Shown here in pieces: positions 31,794 to 44,365 of a DNA stretch of 64,000 bases. The notes beneath the pieces are model-generated. The model saw only the letters and a list, made by a program, of their open reading frames with translations, ran no database searches and had not been told where the DNA came from. The stretch's first letter is position 1; the number at the start of each line of letters is the position of its first letter. Source of the DNA: Calliopum simillimum (lineage: Eukaryota > Arthropoda > Insecta > Diptera > Lauxaniidae); the NCBI GenBank assembly GCA_951812925.1, contig OX638369.1, positions 65,300,228-65,364,227 on the forward strand. Direction: 5' to 3'. A program made the translations under genes and the position numbers.

Positions 31794-34275
31794 GATTTTT
31801 ATCTCTTTATTCATCAGCTGGAAATTTGTTCCATTTTTTTCTTCCTTTTTGACGTTTAAGACTCAAAATCTATTACAAAATCTTTTACGAAATTTATTAC
31901 GTTCCGTAACTTATCGGTGGTCACAATCCCATTTTGTTCATTCGATTGACGAGTCACTTAATTTTTTTCATACGATTGCCGTTTCGATTCAACCTTTTGA
32001 GCGAGCACCAACGTAACGTCAGCGTCAAAATGGTGTTTCTTGTTCTTCTTACAAAGTGGTAGGCTTTCAGTAAAAGACTTGTAAGCAGACTCCTGGAAAT
32101 TTAAAAAAAAAAAAATATTTATGTAACTTTTACTGAACGCATAGAAAAATTTTGAAAAATGGAATTTTAACGAGCAGTGCTTTGTTTTTTTATCCAAAAT
32201 TTTTACTCAAAATTTACTTTTGTCACTTGCACCCCTTCGATTCCACCCCCTCAATTATAATAAATCTGAAATGTTTTTATTCTTTCTTCCACACATCGGT
32301 GAATATTTATATTTAGTAATAAAAATCTTGAAAAATTTTAAACGCCTTAATGCTTTGGTTACATACGAGTACATGATGTACTCAAATAAGCTTTGATAAA
32401 TTCACAAGTTTGAAGCACAATTTCACAAGCTGAAGGACTTGTGCTTAAAATATTTACTTCACATAACGCTCAACCAGAGATAATTACGTAAATATTTTGC
32501 TATAAAAAAAAAAGAAAAGAAAAAAACATAAAGCGACTTTTTAACGATCTATCTATCATCTAAGGCGTTACGCATTAACATATCATTCATTGTATAAAGT
32601 AATTGAATTCACACGTTCATCAGTTCTCGAAAAATAATATGTGTATTATTGTATAATAAAAAATTCTGCTTGTACTAGTAAGTTAGTGATTCTATTAAAT
32701 TTTACTCGACTTTACTTTCAACTCAACGAATTCTTCAACGAACTTAAGGAGTTATATTTTTGACTCTTTCAAACATCACAACCCCTAATTGCTTAAGTTT
32801 TCTCCTTTTTGCAATAAGTTAAATGTACTGCCATAAAAATATTCAAAAGTATGTGTTTTCAAGTGTTAATTAAACAACTTAAGATCACAAATAGCCTTAT
32901 TCTGGAAAAAAATACATCACTCTTAGTTTATCAAATAAACACATAACAGGTTAAAAACTGAAAGATATGTAAAATACGAAACTGTTAAGAACTCAGAAGC
33001 TAAAAAGGATCATGGTAATTTTTTTTTTTTTACTTTAAATATTTAATTTTGTTGCAAATACAAAAATATGTAGCTTCTATGTATGTATTTACCTTTTAAC
33101 TCCCAGGGGAGCATATGTACCTTAATAATTTATAAAATTTTAATTCTAAAAAATAACATTAAGCTTACAGTTATTTAGTTTACTAATAATTTATTATTAA
33201 AATATATACAGATGTATATACACATTGTTTATACATATGTACATATAGATCAACGTTAATTAGTTTCTTTATGTTAAAGTTTCACAAACAAATGTACACA
33301 TGGCCATGTTTTCGATTTGTTGAATTTCATTTGACTCTAATAGGGCTATTCCGGCTAAAGCAGCAGAAAGTCTGTCGAAATATATTTCAGAAATACTTTA
33401 AATGGCTTTTTAATTAAATAAAACAATTAAAAACAAGCAAAAACAATTAAACAAAACAAAAATAAAATTTTTCTCAATTCTTAACTTTTTCGCATAAGCC
33501 AAAATCTGACAGCAAGCAACTAATAGCTCTAAGACCTTCTAGGTCTTAAAAATCGTCTTTATAAAGACAGAAAATAGCTTCTTAACTGCTACCGGAATAC
33601 TAAAACATCTAAGTTACGATTTTTGTTTTAGTTAAGGCTGTGGTGAGCTGTTTGACAGCTCTAAGACTGTTGCAGGAATAGCTCTATAAGTCTAAAGTTT
33701 CTTAATGTGGCTGAATGCTCATGTGGGCAATAGCCCATTTTGGTAAGTTTTGGGGATATATGATGGTTTATTCCAGATCTTTCAACATATGTTACATATA
33801 CAATAGTTCCATAAGGCAAAGGATCAGGCTACAATCACCCACATACATACTTTCAATCACATCGATGCATCGATGGCAACGGTTGATTTTTCATTCAGGG
33901 AAAAACAGCAACGATTTAGCTGTAGGTTGAAATTATATATTTGAATTGATGTACAATACTTTTGATTTGGATTAATTAATATGATTAGTATTTTTCGTTT
34001 GATTTAAAAAACAATAGCAGTAGATTCAAACGCATTTCTATTTAATTTGATTACCTTCTGAAAAAATTCTTATATTGTTATACTTCTAAAAGTTTTATTT
34101 TATTAGTTTACACTCTCAAATACAAATTAGCAAAGGTCGACACCACTACATAAACAAAAGCTTGTAGTTGTGCAAAGAGAGAAAATATTAAAAACAATAA
34201 ACAAATAATTTTATTTTGTTGTCAAATCATAATTAATTAAAACAAAAAACAGTTTTCCTGTACACAAAAAAACAT
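31794..34275. other. AT-rich DNA, no gene recognised
   Basis: A mosaic of T/A-rich sequence with ACATATGTACATAT-type microsatellite bits (33190-33250). No TIR pair, RNA gene or coding motif could be supported. Confidence 0.5.
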
Positions 34276-34830
34276 GTGTATTCCCCGCAAACCAAACCCT
34301 ATGACTTTTTCGGAATTCCGACTCAGTCAAAACAAAGTCGGAACTATCTCGAAATTTCGTTACGCATTCGTAACTATTTCGTAACGTTTCATTGTTATAA
34401 TTTCAAAAATTTTTTTTTCGACATTTTGATACGATTTCTTAACTATTTTGTAAAGATTTGTCGCATCAATTTTTCTTTCGACTTGTCGGAACAAAGTCGG
34501 AACTCTTCCGACATTTCGTTACGAATTCGTAACTATTTCGTTAAGATTTATCTTAACAATATTTAAGCACTTTCTTTCTTTTTTCCATTTTGATTGAAAA
34601 AATTTTTACGTCAATATTCAATCATATGCTTAATAAAATATATGTATATTTCACAGACGAAATTGTTACGAAATCTTTACGAATTTTGTATGAGAGGGTT
34701 GACACGACTTCCTAACGCTTTTTCTTTACGAATTCGTAACGCCGTGTCTTTACGAATTCATAACGCCGTGTCTTTACGAATTCCTTACGAATTTTCGGAA
34801 CAAAATCGTAACTTCGTGTCTTGTTCTTCC
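34276..34830. repeat. Repeat rich in TTACGAATTCGTAA words
   Basis: It begins GCAAACCAAACCCTATGACT and TTTTTCGGAATTCCGACTCA, then holds many TTACGRATTCGTAACNNTTTC words. Three tandem TCTTTACGAATTC(G/A)TAACGCCG units lie at about 34725-34780. The reverse complement of 38570-38752 begins with the same sequence, so the two may be ends of one element or two oppositely oriented copies. Open frames across it repeat LRIRN. Confidence 0.65.
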
Positions 34831-34940
34831 TATTTTTTTTATTTCAGTTCAATTTCTGTAATATATGTATAAGTGTTCATGTGTGTTTTTTAAAGACATG
34901 TACGCATGTACGTATCCTTGTAAAGTTCCCATTATACATA

Positions 34941-35803
34941 TAGGGGAACTGATGCTATTGTGGTATAGCTAATGTTTAGGTGGAATTTTGAAGGAAACCG
35001 TTAAATCAATTACAGCCAAATTTTTTTATGCTAATCATTGAAGTATTGGCTACAGAATATATTGCAATAAAATGTGTGCAATTTCATTAAAAAAAGTTAT
35101 TGAGCAAAATCTGAAAAAAGTCAAAAAAGCTGTTTTCAAAAAGTTGGGAGGTAATGTGGTATATATGGTGGCACAATGTGGTATATGTATATACTGATCA
35201 GTACTTGTAAAGTGGACTGGTAATGTGGTACATATAAGTAGGGTAATGTGGTATACTTAACCATACAACCAAATATAAAGTTTGAAAGGTATGAAATAAG
35301 TTCATAATAACATTTACATTGGTTCTCAAACTCATAGTTTTTATAAAAACCAAAAACAGCAATCAAATAATGGTAAGAATAACAAGAAATATTCATATAC
35401 CACATTAGCAAACCCTGACTATACCACAATGGCCAATTTTTAGAAATTACAAAATTCTAAAAATAAAATGGGAAAATTTTTGAATTTACGCAGTTAAACA
35501 CGTATTTCGCAATACTTAGCACTTACCTTTATTGAATATAAATAAAACTTCACCAAAAAACAACTTTTTCTTAACAAAATTTTTTTGCAAAAAATGCGGA
35601 AAAAAAAATCAACCACATGCGACTTAAGTTTCGTTCAACTGACATCGGAAAAATTTTGTGTGGTGCATGACAGCAACACATTCCTGGTTTTTCATGTTTT
35701 CTGATAGGATAAAAGCAGTGACGTTCGCAGGATCTTTCCCAGTTCGGAGATAGGCGACCATACCACATTGAAAAACTATACCACAATAGCATCAGTTCCC
35801 CTA
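34941..35803. mobile_element. TIR element, TAGGGGAACTGATGC ends, 863 bp
   Basis: The left end TAGGGGAACTGATGCTATTG and the right end CAATAGCATCAGTTCCCCTA are perfect inverted repeats, extended by TGGTATAG/CTATACCA. A TA lies on both outer sides. Inside, 'GGTAATGTGGTATA' words recur (about 35152-35255). The minus-strand frame 35571-35882 is unrecognised. Confidence 0.82.
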
Positions 35804-35856
35804 TAACATAAAAGTTAACGTGTCCTGGCCGGGGACACTTAAAAAAATAGTTGGCC

Positions 35857-35883
35857 GCATTGGCTAGGGCTAGCCTAGCCAAT
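35857..35883. repeat. Short perfect-looking palindrome
   Basis: CATTGGCTAGG-GCTAG-CCTAGCCAATG forms an 11-bp stem. GCATTGGC and GCCAATGC frame it. Function unknown. Confidence 0.6.
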
Positions 35884-36194
35884 GCCCAACGGGCCAGACA
35901 GGATACCTTTTTAAATTAAACGCTGCCGGTTAACGTTATAATGATTACTTTATTCGATAGGTTGATTGTCGTTAATAGACTAAACAAATATGATTACTGA
36001 AATAAAGTTTATATACTAAAATAATTCTTAATTACACAAACAAAAACCCTAAAGAGACAAGCCAACCGTTTGTGTGAAAATGCAAGCGTTGCAATTTCAC
36101 ACGCTGCCCAAAATATTCAGACTGCTGCAATTTAATATCCTCACGTACGTGATGATTGCGTAAGCGCTGTTGTGTTGTTGTCTTTGCATGTGCA

Positions 36195-36825
36195 AGTAAA
36201 CTTTTCGTAAAAACTGAACCCAATTTTATTGAATACTGATAGAATACCAGCCAAAACATATTATGATATTACTTTTGTCTCTATGAGAATTTTGAAAATT
36301 TAGCATAAAAATAAATATTAAACGCAAGGTAAAATTTTCAATCGAAAATGCGCCGAACTAAAGTTGAATTTAGAGGTATGGTTCCTTGGGCAAATTTTCA
36401 TCAAATTGAATGAACTTTCAGCCTAGGTTGGTGTTTTGTCTGAAAAAATTCATCCAAAAATATGAATCGTTTATTTTGAAAGTCGGTCATAATAATCGGC
36501 TATTTGACCCATATCACTTTTTTAAATATAAAACATCAATTCCACACAATCAAGTAAACTTTTCACAAAAACTGAACCCAATTTAATTGATTACTGACAG
36601 AATACCAGCCAACTCATATAATGACATTACTTTTGTCTTTATAAAAATTTTTAAAATTTAGTATGAAAATAAAAAATTATTCATAAAAGGTTAAATTTTC
36701 AATCAAAAATGCGCCGAACTAAAGTTGAACGCAGAGGTATAGTTCCTTGGGCAAATATTAATAGAATTGAATGAACTTTAACATAGGGGGGTAGCCGAGA
36801 TCAGTTTTCAAATCGGCCCACCCTA
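36195..36825. mobile_element. Damaged copy of the hAT-like element, partly duplicated
   Basis: The right terminus GGCCCACCCTA (36825) and internal words GCGCCGAACTAAAGTTGAAC match the hAT-like element at 8244-9593. The block starting ACTTTTCRYAAAAACTGAAC is present twice (about 36195-36430 and 36553-36790). The left terminus TAGGGTGGGCC is missing. Confidence 0.65.
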
Positions 36826-36839
36826 ATATATACATATAA

Positions 36840-37320
36840 TGACTGTGTGTGTGTGTGAAGCATTATCACTCAGGAACTACTAAGCCAATTCAGCTAAAAT
36901 TCTGGGAATGAGTGTATCTCAGGTATGGAAATGTGTTGATGCTATATACGAAGGTTTCCGAAGATCACCCGAAGGCTTCATAGTCAAAACGAAGAATATC
37001 TGCGTATACTGGAGGGGAAATATCTATGGCAAACTTTCATCAAGTTTTAATTGATAATTTTCTGGGCCACCCGAAGTTTGCCGAAGGTCACCCGAAGGCT
37101 TGATAGTCAAAACAAAGAATACCTAGGTATGCGAGAAAGAAAAAATCGATGGCGAACTGTCAAAGGACTTTAACAGGTAGTTTTTTTAAAATACCCGAAG
37201 GTCACCCGAAGGCTTCGTACTCAAGAATACGAGAAGGAAAAAATTCATGGCGAACTATCAAAAAACCTTAACTAATAGTTTTCTGTGACACCCGAAGATT
37301 TCCGAAGGTCACCCGACATG
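36840..37320 (+). repeat. Degenerate tandem repeat with CCGAAGGTCACCCGAAGGCT
   Basis: After a GTGTGTGTGTGTG run, units of roughly 120 bp carry GAAGGTCACCCGAAGGCTTC, ACTCAA..GAATA and ATGGCGAACTATCAAA. Three to four units are recognisable (about 36950, 37070, 37190, 37290). Confidence 0.65.
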
Positions 37321-37439
37321 CCGACACTTAATTGCTCGTTGGAGGTCGGGTACCAACCGTAATAGTTACTTGAAGTTATTTGGTTTTACGCGCTTTTGAA
37401 GACTTTAAGAATCTATTTTTTATGGTAACTGGGTAAATA

Positions 37440-38020
37440 TGACCTTCAAAAAATTTTTATTTTAGGGGCCACCCGAAATATAAATAAATGCTGAATTTTT
37501 TTCTTCAGAAATACTCCCTTCAATTTCCATGCTTACTTTCATGAAAATCGGTGCAGCATAACCTTAAAAAAATTTTTTTGTATGAGGGCCACTCTAAATA
37601 TGCACCCTTAATAAAAGTTTTTTAACCTAAGCTGTGCCTCTTGATATAAAAGACAAATTCCATGTGAATTGAAAAAATACGATTTAAAAAATTGTGTGAG
37701 GGCCACCCTAAATAAAAGTTTTATAGTTAAAGCAGTGCAACTTAATATAAAAACCACGTGGTGTAGAATTAATGTGAATCGATAAACCGGTATGTGAGAA
37801 AATCCGATTTAAAAAAATATTTTTGTATGAGGGCCACCCTAAATATACACTCTTGCGGAATGAAATATACTTTATAACCGATTTCCATATCTACCAAATA
37901 CATATAAAAAATTTCATAAAAATCGGGCGAGCCGTTTCAGAGGAGTTCAAACACAAACACCGTGACGCGAGATTTTTGACGATATTGGGGGAGGCGATCG
38001 AAAAAAGTCAGTACCGCTGG
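37440..38020 (+). repeat. Degenerate repeat with GAGGGCCACCCTAAATATAC
   Basis: 'TTTTTGTATGAGGGCCACYC' followed by TAAATA occurs at about 37575, 37685 and 37820, with a weaker one near 37463. It then runs into AATCGGGCGAGCCGTTTCAG and ACACCGTGACGCGAGA, which resemble 3' ends of widespread non-autonomous insect repeats. Exact class not recognised. Confidence 0.55.
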
Positions 38021-38260
38021 CTGTAAAATACTTCTAGTGTATCTCAAATTAATAATTCGCGGTTCAAAAAAGGGTGCCGCATGTTTGAAAAATAACTTTT
38101 TTTTTTTTCGAAAAATCCACACTTGCTGAGATTTCCCCATGTATGTAACGTAATAATCTTTTCATTCATTCTTAATACTTCAATTATTTTAACATTTGCA
38201 TTACTTTTAATAAATATTAAAATAAAAGTAACTAAACTACTCCACATGTATGAGTGCAAT

Positions 38261-38524
38261 ATATGTGCTGTTCAAAATGACAATGATGCAACTCCAAAAC
38301 GAGGCAAAAGTAATGTCAAAATATTAATTGGCTGGCATTTTGTTAGGGATGAATAAAATTGATTTCTGTTTTCACGAAACATTTACTTGATGATATGGAA
38401 TTGTTGAGTTTAAGTTGAAAAAATGATATCGACCAAATAACCGATCATTATGGCACATAATTTATATGACATTACTTTTGCCGCGTTTTGGAGTTGCACC
38501 ATTGTCATTTTGAACGGCTCATAT
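38261..38524. mobile_element. MITE, 264 bp, long TIRs
   Basis: ATATGTGCTGTTCAAAATGA (38261) and, inverted from 38524, ATATGAGCCGTTCAAAATGA begin arms that continue with CAATGRTGCAACTCCAAAAC and GGCAAAAGTAATGTCA. About 60 bp per arm with few mismatches. Confidence 0.8.
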
Positions 38525-38569
38525 AAGTGTTCATCCTTTTAATTACCCAGCATACAAACATAACATATT

Positions 38570-38752
38570 TCACGGTTTGGGAATTGTTAACGAAATGTTG
38601 TAAGATTTCCGATTTTGTTTCAGAAAGAAAAATTGATACGGCAAATCTTTACGAAATAGTTAAGAAATCGTAACGAAATGTAGGGAGAGTTCTGACTTTG
38701 TTCCGACTGAGTCGTAATTCCGAAAAAGTCGTAAGGTTTGGTTTTCAGGGTA
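38570..38752 (-). repeat. Inverted counterpart of the 34.28-kb repeat
   Basis: On the minus strand from 38752: GAAAACCAAACCTTACGACT, TTTTTCGGAATTACGACTCA, then TTTCGTTACGATTTCTTAAC, matching the start at 34285. If both were ends of one transposon it would span 4.5 kb; two independent copies is equally possible. Confidence 0.6.
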
Positions 38753-40160
38753 GGTGAATGGTGTTTTGTCTATTAAACTGAGGAAGAAACAAGTTTGCTA
38801 CCAAACCCCGATTTTGTATTTACAAGTAAAAGAGGATCAGGATTTAATTAGAACACGAACCACACAAACTCTCGCTCGGATCCTGTTTTGGAGATACAGC
38901 CATCGAAAGATCCGGATACATCTAAAAGTGAAGAAGCACTTGAAATATTTTCAAAGTAATTAGGGTCAAAAGAAAGATATTTTAAAAATCTCTTATCTCG
39001 AAATTGGTAGATTTTTTTAAATCATTATTTCTGTTAAAAATTGTATCATTCGCTCATAGTTTTAGCAACATATTAGGAAGGTAAGCTTTGGTTAGAACTG
39101 AAGATGACCGGTGTCATCTTAACTCAGGCCGCAGTTGGACCCATTGTAAATCCGGTTTATAATTTTATTGTCAACCTTTAAGAATAATTTCGAAATTTTT
39201 AAAAACTCAAAATGGATTTGGGACTCTTTTGAGCATAATCTTCAAGAGAGTCAAAGAGTCTTTCGAACACCTTATAACTAACGTCGGTTTGACAGCGCTG
39301 GACATTGACATAGGAAATGAAAAATGGACTCTTCGACGTTAGGATCTTTTCAACTTCTACAAAGATCTCTTACCTCAGTGAACCAAAACTTGAGGTGTGC
39401 CTGCCCATAAAAATTTTGCCCTGTAATGACGCCAATTAAAATTCTGAGGCTTCGCCTTTCTAATGAGATAGTTCTACTAGTTTTTATAGTCGTCATAATA
39501 AGGCCATATCACCCGCGATGTAGAACAAGTTGTAAAGTCGACCATCTAAAGTTAGCCCAAAAAACAAAGTGGTTTCATAATATAATTTTCAGAAATTGTG
39601 TCAGTTGAAGACCCTTTTCTAGCAAGTTCTTCAGCTTTAATAATAATATTGTAATGATATTAAAAAATAGATTTCGTTCGAAAATTTATTTAAATATATT
39701 TAAGCAACTCAGAAATTTATAAGATTTTATTTCATTCATAACTTTTTTTGTTATATCAGCAAAAACTTAAATGATTAAAACTATAAATTTATGTTTCTAA
39801 CTATTATTTAGTATCATTTCATTTCATGGTATCGTTCACTATTTGATTTTATAGGATTCAATTGTTTTTTTTTGGTCAAATTTTATTTTCGAAAATATGA
39901 TGAAAATGTAATCATTATATCTCATTACAAGTAATTAGGTTTTTTTCCAACTAACATACTAAGTTTAAAAAGCACTGGCATCTTGAAACAATATCATGTT
40001 TCAGCACGATGATATTTATGACGTCACTAACAATTGCATTTCAGTGGGACTTGCTAGACATTTCCTGAAAAACATTCTTTCTTTCTGAAGTTAGTTTATT
40101 GACTGTTTTTTTATTGCTTGTATAGTACTAATGAAAGTACCAACGCGCTTTTTCTAAATT
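38753..40160. other. AT-rich DNA, no clear feature
   Basis: Near 40086-40150 a phrase (GAAGTTAGTTTATTGACTGT ... GTACTAATGAAAGTACCAAC) matches the spacer of the foldback at 19336-19395, so this is repeat DNA of the same origin. No gene recognised. Confidence 0.5.
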
Positions 40161-40165
40161 GAAGT

Positions 40166-40270
40166 ATGATAATTTTATATTTAACTAATTAAACAGTCAT
40201 TTGCTTTCGTCTGTTGTTGAAAAATTGCAAAAATGACTGTTTAATTAGTTCAATATAAAATTATCATTCT
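40166..40270. repeat. Palindrome, about 43-bp arms
   Basis: ATGATAATTTTATATTTAAC TAATTAAACAGTCATTT is repeated inverted as AAATGACTGTTTAATTAGTT CAATATAAAATTATCAT. The spacer is about 25 bp. Confidence 0.75.
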
Positions 40271-41330
40271 TTCTTTCTTTTTCTATTCACGTCGTTGAAA
40301 AGATCAAGCTCCGCGTGGTCCAGAATAAATATTAAAAACTCTAGTCATCTACTGAAAAGCCGAACAAATTTTATAAATAATGTGATGTCAACTAAAGTTG
40401 AAACTGTTATAAAAATTTCGTGGAAAAATTTAAATTTTCTTGAAAATTGGTAATAAAAAAGGTACTCTCAAAAGTTTCAAGAGTAGCCTGCCAATAAGTA
40501 ATTTTCATTATATGAAATAAAAGAAGCCATAGTTGAAGGCAGTAAAATTCAACCCACAGTTTAATTGTCAACAGGAGCTATACATTTTAAACGCATTTCC
40601 AGCAGAGCACCCAAATATATAACTATGTTATATGGAACCCTTTTAACAAGGCACATCACACAACAATTTTACTTTTACTAAGGGACGTCCGAATTTTAAA
40701 TTTAAACTAAAATCTTAGGATCCCAGTATAGCATCTGATTGTATCCTAAAATAATCGTCGTTCTGAAGTCTGAAATTCGCCAAATTTGTTAGCATTACGT
40801 ATAGCATGCAAGCTGTGATGGTTGACGTTTTTTGCTTTTGAAATCTTTAAGGGTATTCCTTAATCTCGTAAACTCGTATACCATGAAAAACTCGAGAGTT
40901 CACGAGCTTGTTTTTAGGAGCACACATTTCTGAAAACATGCAAGCAACGTATCAGCTGTCATATAATTTGAAAAATATTTAATTTAAATTTAATTTTCAT
41001 AACAAAAAATATTTTATCAATACATTTATTTGACAACAATCGTAATCTTTCGAAGGTATTTCCGCATCGAATTTGCCTCGAAAGTTTTCGAGGTATACGT
41101 GCTTTTAGTGGCTTTTACATGTTTAAAGAAATCCCCTTTTTGTTTTTACAAATTTTACCATCAAAATTTTCGTAAGATATTTGATTTTACAAACCCATTT
41201 TTTCTCTGAGTGTGATATATCCTTGACTTGAAAGTGCAAAAAGCATAGTTTTTCACTTTTTTTGAGGTTATATGTATATTTTATTAAGTAATGATACACA
41301 AACAAGTGTTTTTGTGAATATTATCATAAT
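40271..41330. other. AT-rich DNA, no clear feature
   Basis: No coding, RNA or TIR signal could be supported beyond the weak resemblance of 40855-40925 to 31115-31160. Confidence 0.45.
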
Positions 41331-41332
41331 AA

Positions 41333-41587
41333 TTGGACAGTGTTATGCAATAACGAGTCAACCCACTCGAAATTAGTTTTGAGATATTTACGTTTTTGTG
41401 TATATGCCGTAGAACAAATGATATGAAAATGTCAAACAAATCTAGTTGTTTTTAACCTCTTACTAACAATATTTAGGTTCGGTTTTTTAAACATAGCTGC
41501 TTCTTCATATTTAGAATCGAACTGTATTCATAAGTCGAAAAAAAATTTTTTGAGGGTTGACTCGTTATTGCATAACAGTGTCCAATT
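41333..41587. mobile_element. 255-bp MITE with near-perfect 32-bp TIRs
   Basis: TTGGACAGTGTTATGCAATA ACGAGTCAACCC at the left and the inverted TTGGACACTGTTATGCAATA ACGAGTCAACCC at the right; one mismatch was seen. AATT/TTAA-like sequence surrounds both ends, making the duplication ambiguous. Confidence 0.85.
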
Positions 41588-41589
41588 AA

Positions 41590-43680
41590 GAATGAAATTG
41601 TTCACAATTTTCCCGATTGAAATATTTTTGGGGCCGAGCCATCTAAGTTCATGTGTGTAATTAGAATTATCTGATTAAGCATCTGATTCAATTTAGAATA
41701 CTTATACAACCAAATCACAAAAAGTAAGATTTCCGCACCAGACTTTATTCAGTGTAAGGATTGTGTATGTTATATATGTAGTGTGGGGATATTGTAATCT
41801 GATTTTTTGAGTCATCAATCTATAACTCGGTGCTTTTAGAAGATTAAAATCTATTTTAATGTTATTTTATGGCTTGCAAATTTTAAATTATATTCAGCAT
41901 AAATACATAAAGAAACAAATAAAAAGAAGACAACTTTTGTTTGGGTACCAAGAGCACTTTCTTTCTGATTTTGCTTGGATTTTTCTTTCAGTTTATGTGA
42001 ATAAAATAAAAGTTTTGTTAGACGCATGTATGTACATTCCTAAAACAGGAAAAATAAAACAACAGCAACAACAACACGCACATAATACTAATATTTATGA
42101 ACAAATAAGAATATTTAGGGATAACTATTCACAATCAATTACATTATCAAAAAGTTTGGTTGGTAATACGAAAGTTACATCATAAAATTAATTTATTCGT
42201 TGTTTTGTTTAAGCATAATGTATTAAGTATATGAGCTTCTAAAAAAAAGGAATTGAGATTTCATTTAAAAATTATACTTACTTACTGTTAAATTAATTAC
42301 TTAATGATGATTTATAATATAAGCGAGTGTGCGCACTCTTACATTAAGTACGGTATGTTTTAAACCAAAAAATTTTGTTTTCGAAATGTTTTCCAAATTT
42401 TTCAAATAAATAAATACGTAAGTTGAAAGCATGTTTCGGAAACAAACCGTAGTACATACAAAACCACCGTAAACGAGAGCAATGCCTTTCCTTAGGCGCA
42501 GCGAAAGTCGGCTTTGAATTATTGTGAATTTGAAAAAATTCCTCAAAAAGTAATATCCATTGATGACTTCATAGTAAGTCTATCTATTTCTTAAATAAAT
42601 TGCCTGGTTTAAGGCATATTGAAATTCCATCCAAAGGCATTCCTAGAGCTCTGAGCAAAATCTTGGCAAATTCAGATAAGAGATAAGTACTAGGTTATGC
42701 AAACAAAAACAATGAGAATTCATACAAAAGGGCACGGCCCCTCCCATATAAGCAAAGTTTTAGAAATGCTGTATTGCCAGCGATTCTCAAATTCATAATC
42801 AGCAACCTACAAAAAACCCCCGAAAAACATTTTTTTTGTCGGATTTGGCAAATCATACACCATTTTGAATCCGCCTTTTTTTTTTTAATCAAGCACCAGA
42901 TTTGCAATCAGCGACCCCAAAAACCCCCGAGTAAAAAATTTCGTCTCGAAAATATAACAATTTCGAGTTTTGGTCAGCTTTTAAGAATTTTGAACCAATG
43001 CGCCCGTCAAATTTGAGGTTTTATTGACGTTGACGATCACCTCGGATTATTTTACGCCAAGCGATTTCTACATGTTTATGGGTATAATTAAAGCGATTTT
43101 TAAAATCTTTTACACGTATAGGGCACCTTTTGGAAAAAAAGTGTTAAAAACGGTTTCTATAGAGTTCTCACTAATCTCATAGTTTTACTAATACATAAAA
43201 ACCAGTAAGCAAACACAAAATTAGTTATCGCTTTTGATTTTCGAGATACCCTAACCTAAACGTTGAGAAATCGCTAATTTTTGCTCTTTTTGAAACTTTA
43301 TAGCAAGGCATGGTAATTTATATCTAAAAATCTGAAGTGGTAGTTGAAAGTATCCATTTCTTTAAAATTCATTTCAAAATATATCGATATCTCTTAGTTG
43401 TTCCAAAATATACTAACCTAAAAATTTACGATAATTCAAAAAAAAGGTTTTTTGATATATCGATTAGCGACATTTCAGAGAAAAACAGAGACATCGATAT
43501 ATTTCAAATGCACGCCTGTCTTTGAGTGATTTGAATAAAAATTTCAAGTACCCAAATATTGTTACGGAATTCTGTTGAACATCGTATTTTGACATGTTTT
43601 CAATAAAAAATTTCAAAATCCTTAGAGCACTTCGGAAATGATCGGCTAAGGAACGATTTCCATATTGCTTTAGCCGAATC
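41590..43680. other. AT-rich DNA with scattered dispersed-repeat scraps
   Basis: A degenerate GCACGGCCCCTCCCATATAA unit lies at about 42725-42750 and a CACCATTTTGAATCCGCC phrase at about 42860, both from families named elsewhere. Open frames (41859-42185, 42774-43016) show no motif. Confidence 0.5.
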
Positions 43681-43685
43681 AAATA

Positions 43686-43770
43686 AGGGGCTGTCCATAA
43701 ACTCCGTGACGCTGCTAGGGGGGGTTCAATATAGCGAATTTCAGCGTCACGGAGTTTATGAATAGCCCCT
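43686..43770. mobile_element. 85-bp minimal MITE
   Basis: AGGGGCTGTCCATAAACTCC GTGACGCTG pairs with CAGCGTCAC GGAGTTTATGAATAGCCCCT. Only about 27 bp of unique spacer remain. The ends resemble those of the element at 47046-48047 (AGGGGCTATCCATAAATTAC). Confidence 0.82.
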
Positions 43771-44365
43771 GAGGATAATACTGGAAAATAGTTCCAAATG
43801 AATTTTTTTTTCCGGAATTGTATTCACTAATGCATAAGAAATAACGTGTGAAAGCACATTGCAAAATCGTATGCCCAAAAAAAGTGATTCAAAGTCAAAA
43901 GTTGCGAAAATAAATTTTTTTTTCAATTATTTCGTTTACGGCTACAATTACGAAAAAATAGTGGTCGACAGTTATTCATTGAGTCAACAGTTGTTTAGCT
44001 TCAATGAATGAAAAGGCATCATACATTTTTTTTCTATAACTCATGGCTTAGGAGGTATGTCAATTTAAAAAGTTTTAAAACTTCGCGATATTTATATGTT
44101 GTACTTTTCAAATTGAGATAACTCTCAAACGACTAATCGCACAAAAAAGTAAACGTACACTTGTTTGTAGAAAATTATATTTCCTACAACACAAACTTTT
44201 TTTCGTACAACCTATGGCTTAGGAGATATTTTTCACAAACCATTAAAATTTTGAAAAACTAGTTTTTAAGCAAATCTCTGGAGCTGTTTTCGCTCTATAA
44301 AAAGGAACGGGATCTATTTTATTAAAATCTACATGATCTACAAATAATATTTGATACATATATGG
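43771..44365. other. AT-rich DNA, no clear feature
   Basis: Two diverged copies of a phrase 'CAACNYATGGCTTAGGAGATA' (about 44040, 44210) suggest an old tandem repeat of roughly 170 bp. No gene. Confidence 0.45.

Noticed and set aside
35571..35882. Minus-strand ORF of 103 residues as a host gene
   Set aside because: It overlaps the right part of a TIR element and its terminal inverted repeat; no motif recognised.
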